64,000 nucleotides of DNA from positions 302,501 through 366,500 of the forward strand of contig CAUJNA010000535.1 of the NCBI GenBank assembly GCA_963377175.1. The letters run 5' to 3'. Shown in pieces: positions 23,301-34,169 of this stretch. A model generated the notes under the pieces. That model was not told the DNA's origin. It searched no databases and saw only the letters and a program-made list of their open reading frames with translations. This DNA comes from Effrenium voratum. Taxonomy: Eukaryota > Sar > Dinophyceae > Suessiales > Symbiodiniaceae. How positions within the stretch are numbered: the first letter of the stretch is position 1; each line of letters begins with the position of its first letter. A program made the translations under genes and the position numbers.

Positions 23301-25150
23301 ACAATGCAACTACACGCAGATTGCAACCTCTTCCATCCTCTTGTTTTTTGGCCGAGTCGTCGTCTTCTTTTGCTTGCTTTTGCTTTTTGGCATTTCACCC
23401 AACCTGTTCCCCATCCTCTTGTTTTTTGGTCGCGTCCTTGTGGTTGTTTTGCTTGCTTTTACCTTTTTCCATCCTCGTTTTTTTTTTTTTTGGTTGCTTT
23501 TGTTTTGTTTTCTCTTTTTTCCCCCGGTTTTTTGGCGAGTCATTGTGGTTGTCTTGTTTTCTTGTTTTTGTTTTCCCCCGGGTAAGGACGTGATCAGCTA
23601 CAGCTCCGCGATGAGCGCCTGCCAGCGGCTCTCCAAGTGGCGCCTGGTGCTGCACCTCTTCGCCCAGCTGCGGCGATCTCCACGCCTAACGAAGCAGAGG
23701 GACGCGGTGTGCTTCTACACGGCGCCTGGGCAGCGGGCGAGGCGACGGTTTGGTCGGGGAAAAAAACCGGCAGGGGCCGCAAAAGTGGTGGTTGGGAAAT
23801 ATTTTTTGCGGTTTTTGCTTCTTGTGGTTTGGTGGTGGAAATCCAACCACTCAACTGCTGAAATTGGATCTTTTGCTCCCCTTCCAACGTCAACCAAGCC
23901 AACATGTGTGCTGTAGATCAAAACCAATGGGATCCCATTTTTGGGTTTTCGGTGCACCAATTTGAGTGGGGATTGGGATGTTCACTGGGGGTACGGGATT
24001 TTTGACCCATGGCCATGTGTGTGCGTGTGTTTTCCTTTTCGTTTATTAGTCTAGGCCAACCTGAATCACAAGTCGCAAATCCGCACGGTCATGGAAAATG
24101 GGGCTGTTTCTCGGCGCTTGCGGTAAAATTGGGATTGCCTTTGCCATGCTTGTCAGTGAATCTACAGTTCCCTGCCAGGGAAAGCCATGGTTTGTAAAAG
24201 CTTCCTCCAAAGGAACCGTCCGAGGGTCCGATGCGGAAAGTTGGGTTTGTGGCTGCCGCTTTCTCTGAGGGTCCAAAAAACCCTCTCCTTTGTGATCAAG
24301 TAGCCATGGGGGATGGGGCTGAGCCACTTTGGTATCACAGAACAGCGCGACGTTTGGCCATCCGGCTCCGACCCTGAGCTCAGGCGAAGGGGATCTAAGA
24401 ATCACGTTGGCGTGGAGCCACCAGAAGGTCCGGCCCACAGCACGCAGCACTTGCCCCGAGTTGGGGAACTTATACAGAAGCAAGCATATAGGCAAAGCTT
24501 GCCAACACTAAGCGTATTGGCCTTTTCTTAAAATGGGGACAAGTACCAATTGAATGGTTTCATTTTTTTCTATTTACAGTTGGGTGAAAGGCGCAATCCG
24601 GCATTTGGTCATTCCCTGTACATACCAAAGAGCCTTGTACCATCTAAATCTCAGTTGGATTTCCCGCGGATTTCCACTGAGGCGCTGTCAGCCTGCGCCA
24701 ACGCCCAAAGATGGCGCCACGTGCTGGACCTATTTGAGGACATGACGCGGGCAGCTCTGGCGGACCAGGTGAGTCGCAGCGCCCCGGAGAAGTTTCAAGC
24801 CGAGGTCCTCCTCATGGTTTTGTCCTATGCTTCCAGCCGTTGCTTGTTTGTCACATTGTCATGTTCTCCTAAATGTCCCTAGAGTTCCTTGCATGTCGAA
24901 ATCAATATATTTCTGACTTTGTTTGTCTTTCCAACTCAACGCTAAAGCAAGGCGGTAACCAGTTCGCCCCCTCCACTGTTTCTGCTTCCGGGACTTCCAA
25001 CGGTGACCAAGGCGCCGTCCTGGCGGCGTGTGAGGCTGGGGGCCAGTGGCAGAAGGTCTTGGACCTCATGGACCTCCAAAGCCGAGACGTGGTGGCCTGG
25101 TGCGCCCTGGCGGGGGCCTACCGAGCCTCACGCAAGTGGCAGCAGGCAAA
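14358..25150 (+). CDS. PPR-repeat protein gene, at least 13 exons
   Basis: Exon cores on the plus strand, approximate: 14358-14456 (ATG start, GTGAGC donor), 15204-15306, 15908-15990, 17409-17508, 17938-18023, 18174-18250, 19030-19140, 20114-20245, 20776-20885, 21583-21684, 23587-23740, 24671-24768 (GTGAGT donor), 25000-25150. Each reads as about one pentatricopeptide helix pair: for example VFNYNAVLNACEKCTAWLNG, VVTCNGCLSACHRGSRW, VISYSSAMSACQRLSKW, TEALSACANAQRWRHVLDLF, VLAACEAGGQWQKVLDLM. Family knowledge: PPR proteins bind organellar RNA by one base per repeat, and this SACE..G.W..AL style is abundant in dinoflagellates. Acceptor AGs directly precede most cores. Exon ends, missing exons and whether all belong to one transcript are inference; a first exon coding MAALTRAISGAVSW could include a targeting peptide. 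The 3' end was not identified. Confidence 0.6.
15058..15185 (+). repeat. Dispersed repeat, family 1, copy B
   Basis: The best-preserved copy: ATGGCCATGGGTCAAAATCC, GTGAACATCCCAATCCCCAC, TAGGTTCTAAAATGGGTGG and CCCCAAAATGGGATCCC occur in order. The copy at 23,915-24,020 is its reverse complement over almost the whole length; copy A at 4408-4515 is more diverged. It lies just upstream of the second PPR exon. Confidence 0.7.
15690..16090. repeat. TG/TA-rich microsatellite tracts around a PPR exon
   Basis: TA runs at 15,844-15,861 and 16,069-16,086 and loose ATGTATG/ATACAT repeats between 15,690 and 15,845 bracket the PPR exon at 15,908-15,990. Such TA runs recur through the window (13,420, 13,507, 23,236, 29,178, 30,200). 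Confidence 0.7.
18838..18992. repeat. GGTTTCCCTT polypyrimidine minisatellite
   Basis: TTTCCCTTNGG units repeat about ten times, ending in a T/C-rich tract some 40 bases before the acceptor of the PPR exon at 19,030. It may act as an expanded polypyrimidine tract; that role is inference. Confidence 0.75.
19585..19800. repeat. AAGCAGCACC/CATCACC minisatellite
   Basis: Units of roughly 25-28 bases of the type CATCACCTTTTAAGCAGCACC, with substitutions, fill the stretch. No coding signal. Intronic in the PPR gene model. Confidence 0.6.
23330..23580. repeat. T/C-rich repeat before a PPR exon
   Basis: Three diverged copies of CATCCTCTTGTTTTTTGG... followed by TTGCTTGCTTTT are spaced 75-80 bases apart, then long T runs, ending seven bases before the exon at 23,587. 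As at 18.8 kb, an expanded pyrimidine minisatellite abuts a splice acceptor. Confidence 0.7.
23915..24020 (-). repeat. Dispersed repeat, family 1, copy C
   Basis: Reverse complement of the element at 15,058-15,185: GGGATCCCATTTTTGGG, GTGGGGATTGGGATGTTCAC, GGGATTTTTGACCCATGGCC. Its inverted orientation relative to copy B within the same gene could form a long intramolecular stem in a transcript spanning both. Confidence 0.7.
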
Positions 25151-26878
25151 GTCGAAGGGGGGGGGGTTGGTCCTTTTGAAGGGGAACGTGGGCAAAGCGT
25201 TGGGGGGGAATGTGTGAAAATAAAGGGGCCCCAAAAGGAAACAAACAGAAGAAGAAGATGGGTTTCTTTTTGGTCAAGGTGAAAAGGGAACTTAACAAAA
25301 ACACTCACACCCATATTCATTTCACCCCCCAAACGCGTGATTCCGGTTTCCTAAGGCCGCACTGGCGGGGGGGCGCTTTTGTGGGTGTGAACCGACGGGA
25401 GCCTAAAGCAGGATGTTGTTTAAGCGAATGCCCGACAAAGCGCGGGACGATTCCTGCAAAAATTCTGCGAACAGACCCATGGTTGTGCACAAGGGATCCA
25501 ACTTTAGGCAGGTGAAACAGGTGGCAGTTGCCATGGACCAATAAGAAAAGGGAAAACCAACAGTACATATGCTTTTTGACGACAGTTTGAGCAGATTTCA
25601 GCCGGTGTCTTCTCGGTAATTATTCGACCGCGATAGGTGCCTGTGGCGTTTCAGCGGATCGGTGAGCTGGCAATCCACAATGTGAGACGCGCCAGACCTC
25701 GCTTGAAAACTCGGCCGTACATCTTTGCGCGCAAGGGGCACGTTTGGTCATAGGAATCCCCCGTCACAATGCATCTCAAGGGGTCCAAAAGTGTCCCGTG
25801 CCGGGATACAGCTGCGCAAAGGACCGGCGGCTGTGCGCCGTTTGAGACTTCTCGGATGATGGGAGTGAAGATCAAATTCAGCTTGCATGTCAACCAAAAC
25901 ACGTTGTTGAAGGGCTCTTGAATTCCAACGTTCGGACTTGCAAAGCCAAGGGGCTTTGTCTACGAAACTGTGCTAATTGCCCCCCAGTCCTATATATAGG
26001 GGCTGCCCTCATACGGCCTAGATTTATTTAGTTATTTAGTTATTTATTGTCATTGTGTTTGTTTGTTTGCTTGTTTGCTTGGTTGTTTGCTTGTTTGTGT
26101 GTGTGTGTGTGTTGTTTTTTTGCCGTTTTATTTTCATGTGTTGTTGTGGTTGTTGTCATTATCTTACGTTAGCATCTTCATGGTTTCTTTCTTGCTGCCT
26201 CCGCTTGGGCTCAAGGCGTCCATGCCCCAAGCTCTCCGCAGCCCCGCAGCCTTGCCAGGCCAAGCGGCCGCGGTGGGACGGTGAACAAAATCTAATGCCA
26301 GCTGCTCAATCCAACAACGTGTGCATGGTTTCATCTGTCTGGCAACTGGAAGTATTGGAGAAAATATGGGTTGCGTTGGTAATATGGCTGAAATATCAAA
26401 CAATCTGGTCGGTTCCATTTGCAGGGTGTCATCCATCCGAACTGGTGCAGGATTTGTTCCAGCCACAGCACTTCTTGATTTTGAGTAGATCCTTTTGAGA
26501 CCGGATGTCGATTATGACTGTGGTAAGCCGCTAATCTATTTGCCGACGTAAATGTGCATGCCGGGGTCGCTGCCGTCATTTTGAAGCCGGGTCTCTTCTT
26601 GTTTGCTGTTGGTTTGGTGCGTTGGGATGTGTTCAAGGATCCCTCTGAAGGGTTCCAGGTTGGTTTTCTTTTAACTCTCCAAACCATGGTTGCGGAAGCG
26701 TGGTTTTAGTGCAAGTGACCAACAAAGCACGGAGATAGCACTTTGATATCACGGAAAATGATATTTCCATGTCACAACCACAGTCCAAACAGTGCTCCTG
26801 TCTCGTCTTGCCTGCCCCGCCTTGGCCTGCATTGGCGCCTGTCCGAGCAGGCACTTCTGAGCGCGAGCGCCGCGCAAG
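25151..26878. other. Host DNA between PPR and MIF-like genes
   Basis: No protein recognised. A G run follows the last PPR exon (25,157-25,168), a TTTATTTAG/TTGTTTGC simple repeat occupies 26,020-26,120, and an isolated G+C-rich patch at 26,200-26,280 has short open frames without a family signature. The PPR gene may continue here with exons I do not recognise. Confidence 0.5.
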
Positions 26879-29800
26879 ATGCCTTTGGTGACGGTGCTCA
26901 CTGATGTGGACGGCCTTGTGGCCAAGAAGCAGGAGGCGCCCCTGTCTGCTACAGAAGACCGGGGAATTTGCAAGTCACAAGATGTGGCAAGCCAGCAAAT
27001 GGCAACTTCACACAGAGGGACCCATGTGGTTTAGCCGCCACCTGTCGGTATCATTTGCCGCCCTCTTCTGGACAGTGGGGTGTGTAAAGGTGAAGTATAG
27101 GTTACTCAGTGTGAAAATTCAGGGTCCTGGGCCCTGGCTCACGAGGCTTTCTAAAAATCGGAGATTCGTTTCTAGCGCGGGTCAACAGCTTTGCAGAGCC
27201 CTGAGCGTCAGACCTGTGCTGAGTTTCACCTTTGGGATGTTGCTTTAGGGGATACTCTCTACTGCACATGAACAGCCCTCATGTTCCATTTGGAGCGGAT
27301 CGCTCCGCGTTTTGATATTCTATATGTGCAAGGGTGAATGTGAGGCTTGCTGAACATGTCCAGTAGTCTATGGTCCCTTTGGAAGGGACATGGGAAACAC
27401 TGAGTTTGCCATGGAACTAATTTCCCCATATCCAGAAGGGCAAGATAATGTTTGTATGCGGCTTATGTGGCGAGTTCTTCCTCCCCTTGGGCGGCACTTG
27501 TGGAGGTTGATTTGCAAGGGTCCCTCACAGGGATGTTTGGAGTTCTATAGATTCCGAATGATTCCGAGGGGAACGACTTTGTTGTGCCATCTGTTTGTTG
27601 AGCTGCAACGTTTTCAATAGTGAAATCGACAAAGGCACGGTCCAGAAAACGGGGGTTGGTGAGCCTCAGGGTTCCTCTGGGTTCCTTTTGAGGTGAGCTG
27701 TGAGGCTTGCTAATGCGCAAGTCTGCCGCGCAGGTGTGCGGGATGGTTCACGATGCTCTGGCCTCGAGTGGAATGTCAAATGAAATCAAAGCCGCTGCAT
27801 GTCGAATGCTTCCTTCTGATTGGGGGTTTGGATTAGGGCTTCCCATTTGAAAAATCCCCAAACCACCAATCCAGAGCATAAACTAGGTTGCTCAAACCCT
27901 GGGGGGGTGCCAGTCATCGACTTCAGGCGTCCTTCAGATTTTAGGACAAGAAGACCCCCGAGGAACGCCGTTTGGTGAGGGTCCACTCATTGCCTAGTCC
28001 CTAGTCGTTTGGCCCTATGCGCAGTCGTTCTTTTTGTGGAACAGTCCTTCTGTAAGATCGGTTTCCCACTTAGTTGCCGGACTTTGCGCTTGTTTTTTTC
28101 TTCTGGATGTCCTGGATATTTAATGGCCTGCGGCCTGGTTCCGCCGCCCCCACACACCTTAGAATTTCGGCCCGGGACGAGAGAAAGCACGCGATATGTA
28201 GACAGACACAGACAGACACAAAGACACACAGACAGACACGCGGGGGGGGGGGGACACGAAGAAAGACGCAGATACGTAGACAGACACAGACAGACACAGA
28301 CAGACACAAAGAGACAGAGACAGACACGCAAGGGGTCTTCGCGGACACGAAGACAGACGCAGACAGACCCAGACAGACACAAAGAGACACAGACAGACAC
28401 GCAGGGGCAGGGGGGGTCTTCGCGGACACGAAGACAGATGCAGATACGTAGACAGACATAGACAGACACAGGGGGGGGCGGAGGGGTGGGGGAAGACTAC
28501 CCGAAGCCTAGGGAAGAAGCCCGAAAGCACAGGACACGCGCGTTGTTTGGTCCCGAAACAGTATCGGAAGACTAGGAGAAGAAGCCGGAAGATTACGGAA
28601 GACTACGGGAAGAAGCCGAAAGATTGCGGAAATTTACGGGAAGAAGCTTGAAAGATTTCGGAAGACTACGGGAAGAAGCCGGAAGACTACGGAAGACTAC
28701 GGAAGACTACGGAAGACTACGGGAAGAAGCCGGAAGACTACGAAAGACTACTGGAAGAAGCCGAAAGATTACGGAAGATTACGGGAAGAAGGCGGAAGAC
28801 CACGGAAGACCACGGAAGACTACGGGAAGAAGCCGGAAGACTACGGAAGACTACGGGAAGAAGCCGAAAGATTACGGAAGATTACTGGAAGAAGCCGGAA
28901 GCCTACGGAAGACTACGGGAAGAAGCTGGGGGGAGGGGGGCGGGGGAGGGGAGGGGGGGGGGGGGGAGGGGGGGAGGGGGGGGAGGGGGAGGGGGGGGGA
29001 GGGGGGGGGGGGGAGGGGGAGGGAGGGGGAGGGGGAGGGGGAGGGGGGGAGGGGGGAGGGGGGGGGGAAATCCAGAATTCCAGAAATCCAGAGATCCAGA
29101 AATCCAGAAATCCAGAAATCCAGCAATCCAGCTGACGTAGAAACCAGCCCCAAGGGCCGCCCCAAGGGACATATAGGTTATATATATATATATATATATC
29201 TACATAATCATATTCACATTAAACTTATGGAAAGCATATCAACAAAAGCAACACAGAACACACCGCCCCCATGCCGAAAGCATGGTCCATTCTGGACCAG
29301 GCATGGGGTCGGCGGATTTCAGTCTTCCGGCCCAACTTGTTCAGTCACTTCCAGTCAGCTCTCAGCAAATCGGAAGCCAGCCGAGGCCGTGAAGTCCGCA
29401 CTGGGCAAGCCCGACCAGTACATCACCGTAGCCCTTATGAAGGCAAGGGCGATCCGCTCAAAGTGAGTCCACCAAAAGCCGACCCCAGGTTTGGTGCTTG
29501 GCCGGAACCGGAGTGCGGCAGCTTGCAAGTTCAATCGCCCAAGTTTGATTCGCCGACTGGCAAAGTCTCGCAATGGCCAGTTCCTGCAGGGTCGCCTACG
29601 TATATTTGCCGTTTTGGTTGTTTCGTGTGTTTCAACACCGCCCTGGGCCAATTTAGATCGAAGTATCCTTTGGTGTGTTGAGTTGTCTTGTCCCGCCGCG
29701 CAGGGAACGCTTTGGCAAGCCACAGGGCCTTGGGCCAAAGGGGCCACACTCACAAGCAGGGCGCCCTCGATTTCTGCGGTTTTCCGTTTCCGAAACAATA

Positions 29801-30900
29801 GAATCCAAGATGGTTTCCGCGGCCTCCAAACCAATACCCCAAGTAAAAAGCGGGCAAGTAGTATGTCAACTCCTTGGAATAGCGGCTATGGTTGTATATC
29901 TCATCAACCCCCCGAATAAGAAACAAAATGTTGGGTAGAGGAAACCGTCGTACCTGAATTCTCCATGACCCTCCAAAATAATGGGTGGACACATTTTTGA
30001 AGGGTCATGGAGACTCCAGGTAGGGTCACCCCCAAACCATGAGACCATGTTCCCAGCCGACCGCCCGGGGCTCAGCCATTCGGCCATTCGGCCAGGCGGA
30101 GTGCGTCACGGTGGCGGGCAAGGAGGCCTCAGTGGCGCGGGAGCTCAGGGACAAGATTCGGATCCTTTTTCTCTGTCTATATGTTGAATGTGTATAATAC
30201 ATATATATATACATGACATGGATGGAGGTTTCCTACAGTATCTATGATTGACATCCTTCAAATTTGGTCTCTAAACGGTGAGTTTCATGGAAGCTATCCC
30301 GGGGCACAAAAGGAGGTTGGTTGCCCCAAAGTAGACTTGAAGGCAGGGTTTCTCACTTTAAGTCTACCTTGGTAGGCAAGAAACGGACTTCTGACACAAG
30401 CTAAAGCATGGTACAAATCCGTTTGGTTTCCTCTTAGAACAGCGCAACAATAGGGAGACACACCCATATCGAGGGGCCCCAAGCAGGGTGCTTTGACCAT
30501 TGGTTGATTTGACTCTTGGCTGACACTTGTTTATAGTAGATCCACAAATAATGATATTCCTAGCAGCATCTTCTTCGTGCAGCACTGGGGTCTCTTTTTT
30601 TCAGGACCCCCCTTATGCTGGTTTACACCAAAAGTACACCATTTGTGTTTTCCCTTTTTTCGGATGCAGGTGTTCGCATTCTGGCATTTTGTAGTTTTGG
30701 GGGTGCTCCAGCACCTTGCAGCCGCCGGGTATTTTTCCGGGGGCTCCATCACCTCGGGCTTCCCCGACCGAGGTGGTGGAGGTGGACTCCATCGGCGGGG
30801 ACTTCGGGGCGCTGATGGGGACCATCGCCAAGGGCCTGGAGCCTTACGGCGTGGAAGCCTCCAAGGCGCCCGCCTCTCGACGGCTGGGCGGCTGGATCGA
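26879..30900 (+). CDS. MIF/tautomerase-family protein, three exons recognised
   Basis: Exons: 26,879-26,932 ([20 protein letters not shown]-type donor), 29,359-29,462 ([18 protein letters not shown], then [22 protein letters not shown] donor) and about 30,765-30,900 ([20 protein letters not shown], then [11 protein letters not shown]). Family knowledge: macrophage migration inhibitory factor-like tautomerases start Met-Pro, with Pro as catalytic base after Met removal, followed by a beta strand, then the helix ending in GKP-x-Y-x-x-V, then the SIGG helix. All three landmarks appear in the right order, and joining exons 1 and 2 gives the usual spacing. The GGS loop between exons 2 and 3 and the C-terminal strand are not clearly seen. 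Exon 3 boundaries are uncertain. The introns hold large minisatellites. Confidence 0.55.
27735..27812 (+). other. Possible unassigned exon
   Basis: After CGCGCAG a frame reads [20 protein letters not shown]. The preceding CAG and the smooth composition suggest an exon, but it matches no family I know and lies within an intron of the MIF-like model, where it has no place. It could belong to an overlapping or alternative transcript or be chance. Confidence 0.25.
28196..28470. repeat. ACAGACAC minisatellite
   Basis: GACAGACACA units, with blocks ACGAAGACAGACGCAGA and a G run inserted, repeat over about 270 bases. A larger unit of about 90 bases (GGGGTCTTCGCGGACACGAAGACAG) is also repeated. Long Asp/Thr/Gln- or Cys/Val-rich frames here on both strands are repeat artefacts. 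Confidence 0.9.
28560..28925. repeat. GGAAGACTACGGGAAGAAGCC minisatellite
   Basis: About 10-11-base units GGAAGACTAC with GGGAAGAAGCC repeat about 30 times. One long frame crosses it ([16 protein letters not shown] style). No start context or family supports a gene; it is intronic in the MIF model. Confidence 0.9.
28926..29067. repeat. Poly-G tract (GGGGGAGGGG)n
   Basis: Nearly pure G with isolated A, about 140 bases. Dense G-quadruplex potential on the plus strand, and a likely site of assembly or sequencing error. Confidence 0.95.
29068..29135. repeat. AGAAATCCAG repeat
   Basis: Seven to eight copies of AGAAATCC/AGCAATCC follow the poly-G tract directly, making three different tandem repeats back to back within 600 bases. 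A TA run follows at 29,178-29,200. Confidence 0.85.
30095..30160 (+). other. Possible unassigned exon
   Basis: After GGCCAG a frame reads [20 protein letters not shown]. The beta-strand then helix pattern is reminiscent of the short N-terminal modules common in dinoflagellate proteins, but no assignment is safe. It lies between exons 2 and 3 of the MIF-like gene model and conflicts with it unless it is from another transcript. Confidence 0.3.
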
Positions 30901-33900
30901 TGTGTCGATGTGTCGATGTGGCAAGCCCTGGTCCACTTCGGCGAAAAGAAAAAGCTGGGGCTGGCCATCACAATGGCTTTGTGGCGAAGGTAGGGCCGGG
31001 TTTTGTGAGAGTCCCTTGAAGGTGCTAAAGTAGTCATGGGAAGGACCCATGTTGGTAGCGCAAAAAGCAAAAGGCGGTCACAGCCATTGTTTGAATAGAG
31101 CCATCTTCTACATCCACTGCGTGACTCAGGGGAGACTGTCGACACCCTTCATGTTTGGCTCTGTCCAAAGTCGCGGAGTTCATCTTTGGGGGTTTAGGAG
31201 GAAAGCCACAAACATGTTTCAGAAAGTAAAAGCAAATACTACTCAAATGGCTGGCAAAGGCTTGGCGAATCATCTGCGCAAGTCTGCCAAGATTGTAAAA
31301 TGAGCCCACATCCATCTAACATGACCTGACTTCCCTTACATAGGCAGCAGGCGCGTGTTTTGAGGGGGCGGGTGCATATATAAAAGTGTGTGTATGTGTG
31401 TGTGTGTGGCCTTCCGACCATCTACATTGAACCTACAGGCCTTCCCAATTTGAGCCTGCCCAAAAGTCAACCTGCATCACCCCTCCATTTGTTTTGGCGA
31501 GCTCACCGATGTGGGGGTACGAGCAGCAGGATGTACGTCCTTTACTTGAAGAGCCCTGATTTCACATGTTGTGAGTTTTCAAGACCCATGCTACACCAGT
31601 TCCACACCGCGGACCAACCCTAAACCAACCACAAGCCGCTCAAAACCACTCCCGCACCAACCTGAAACCAACATAGGGGCGAAGAGCGCAGAGACCATGG
31701 GGCGTTGGGTGGCTCGACCATGTCTATGTTTATACATATTGATACATATGGATATACAAGCAAATTTATGTCACATATTCGATTCATAGAGTATAGCCCA
31801 TGCCGCCTGTGCCAGGTGACGGGAACCTTCAGGGGTGTCTCCACCAAGGCTCGCAGAGAGCATGCAAATGTGATAGTGTCGCATCCCGTGAAAGACTTGC
31901 AGGTAGGCTTCCACTTTTGACGACGAAGTAGACTTATACCCAGCCCTTTCGTAAAAGTCGGCCCTTTTGGAAGCCTATTTCCGCTGCAGTGGTTGGTCTA
32001 CACCTATACACCCAGTTAGCCAAAGACAGGTGTATTGTTCGTTAAAGTCAAACACCAAGAACCCAGTGTCCCTTGGCCCCATGGCCCTTTGGCAAGTGGG
32101 TAAGAGAGTATCATGCATTGTCACGGTTAAACTAACTGGTGTTTGTTTTGTTTTGCCAGTGTCTCGCATGGGAAGCTCGGTTTGACCATGTGACCAGACG
32201 TGTGGAGGTGTCCCACGAACCGGTGATGTAGTTCAATCTTTCAGGGTGTTGCAGCGAGCATGGCTCTCCAAATGGATTTAATGTGCCAAGGTGCGAGGGT
32301 GCAATTTGCATGTGTGCTACAGTGGGGGTGGGGGGACGTGTTGCTCGCACGTTCCTTCCCCCGTAAGGCTTCGAGCAGGGCGGGATTTCCAAAAAGCCAC
32401 GAACCAGAGCGAGGAAGCATGCACCCACTTTTGTCGCTCAAGCCACTAAGCATTGGTGTTGCCAACATGCATCATTTGAGGGACAGTGTTTTGGCGGCTT
32501 CTTTTGGCACGCGTTTCGATTGCACATGGGCCCAGCTAACAAAGAACAGGGATCCAGAATAGATGGTGTGACTTGGACGCCCCTTTGCCAGGAATTCGCC
32601 ATGAACGGCCGGCCTCTCGCATGAAGTGAGCATAATGACCCAACAGCTGGTCGATAGACTCGTAGGCTCCATTTTGGAGGAACGCGGCCAGGAAAGGCAT
32701 ATGCTGGGCTGGGTCGGAGGAGGATCATTTTTCCAATAGAACTCAGTAAGGAGTTGGAGCCAGGACTGCCGTTGTCGAAGCAAAGTGCCAGGTTCAATCA
32801 GGGCAGGTTGGGATGTGTTGCACCAGCCAGAAGCAATCAAAGGAAACTTGAACAGTGGCCGAAAAGGGAAGTGGCCTTTGATTGGCCAATAACTTTGGAA
32901 TGAGTCACCAACCCGAAACACAGATGCCTTGATGGCCGGTCAAGATACAAGAGCGAATCAAGCTGCCATCCCTTACATTGGCGCCGACATGAAATGCAAA
33001 CCGTGGACGGTTGCTCATGTCGACATGGACAGTTTTGAATGGATCCCAAGTTATAGCAACCTACGTAGCCTACGGTAGGTTCATTTTGGATACTCTTAGG
33101 TGGATTACAACGAATCGTCAACCCAGATAGGTAGTGATCTGCTTTGCTGAGCGACATGCATAGCCTTCTGGCATTTCATATACCCCCCGGCCTGAAGCCG
33201 CTGCACTTGGCTCGAGACAAGCGGAAGGAAGCTGCATGTGATTCGAAAGCAGCCATCTTAGCGTTTTTGGATCAACTTTTGGCAGGTGACTCCTATTTCT
33301 GGCTGTGAATGACGTGGAACAAATGTTTACTTCCCCAGACCTGCAGTGCTGCAGTGGCTAGGTGACCAGTGGCGCATGTTTGGGATTTATCCTCACGACA
33401 CATCCTTGACATACGAATTCGAGGACTGCAGTGCGGCAGCCGAATGTTCGCGGGGATGCTTCACAAGGAATATCAAGAAATGGATTAATAATATTTCCTC
33501 CTTGAAGGCCCAACCATCCCTTCCGTTCTATGGCGGTGACAGACTTGTGCCGGCCTCAGCAAATTCTGGGCTGTTCAAAGGCAATCGTTCATCCTCACCT
33601 TGGGTGATGGAAGCGGTCTTGATATTGAGTTCCCATCAGGGATTGACCTCCATTTTGAACCCCGGTATTTTGTTCAGTATCCATAAATTGTGCGGCTGGT
33701 TTGCTTCACGCTCCAGGACAAGGGTATTCTGACTGGCGGCTTTGCCTTGAGGGTGTTCTGCCGATGTGTTATCAGGGACACACGAGTGAACGTACCTGCA
33801 AGCACATGTTCTGGGATATTAGCTATATAGCCTTACATATAGATTATATAGTATTATATGATATGAATTATATTGTGTGATTATTATCATATATATTATG

Positions 33901-33984
33901 CTGGTTTATCATATCTTACATTGTATCATATGTTATGTTATGGTATAGCAAATATGACTTGTTTAAATATGACTTGTTTAAATG
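30901..33984. other. Host DNA, no confident gene
   Basis: Mostly featureless. At 31,818-31,903 a frame bounded by CTGTGCCAG and CAG|GTAGGC reads GTFRGVSTKARREHANVIVS and looks like an exon of unknown type. At 32,916-33,075 a frame reads NQAAIPYIGADMKCKPWTVA and ends in TAG; also unassigned. GT repeats occur at 31,387-31,407. Confidence 0.4.
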
Positions 33985-34062
33985 CCATATTGTATTGTAT
34001 TGTATTGTATTGTATTGTATTGTATTGTATTGTATTGTATTGTATTGTATTGTATTGTATTG
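33985..34062. repeat. (ATTGT)n microsatellite
   Basis: About 15 uninterrupted copies of the pentamer TGTAT, embedded in an A/T-rich stretch (33,820-34,170) that differs from the surrounding composition. Confidence 0.97.
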
Positions 34063-34169
34063 TTATGTCGTATTATATGTTTCTTGTTGCATGATATATT
34101 CTAAACTATGTTTGGTTGTTGTTATGCCATATGGATCTATGTTGTATGATATATCTGGTTTGTAACACG

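Noticed and set aside
28196..28470. Possible CRISPR array
   Set aside because: Direct repeats without unique spacers of uniform size; a eukaryotic minisatellite.
28009..28530. Long frames on both strands rich in Cys/Val/Ser or Gln/Thr/Asp
   Set aside because: Products of the ACAGACAC minisatellite; open on both strands because the repeat has no stops.
28624..29466. 280-codon open frame
   Set aside because: Its first two thirds are encoded by the GGAAGACTAC and poly-G repeats; only the end (29,359-29,462) is a real exon, joined to different sequence.
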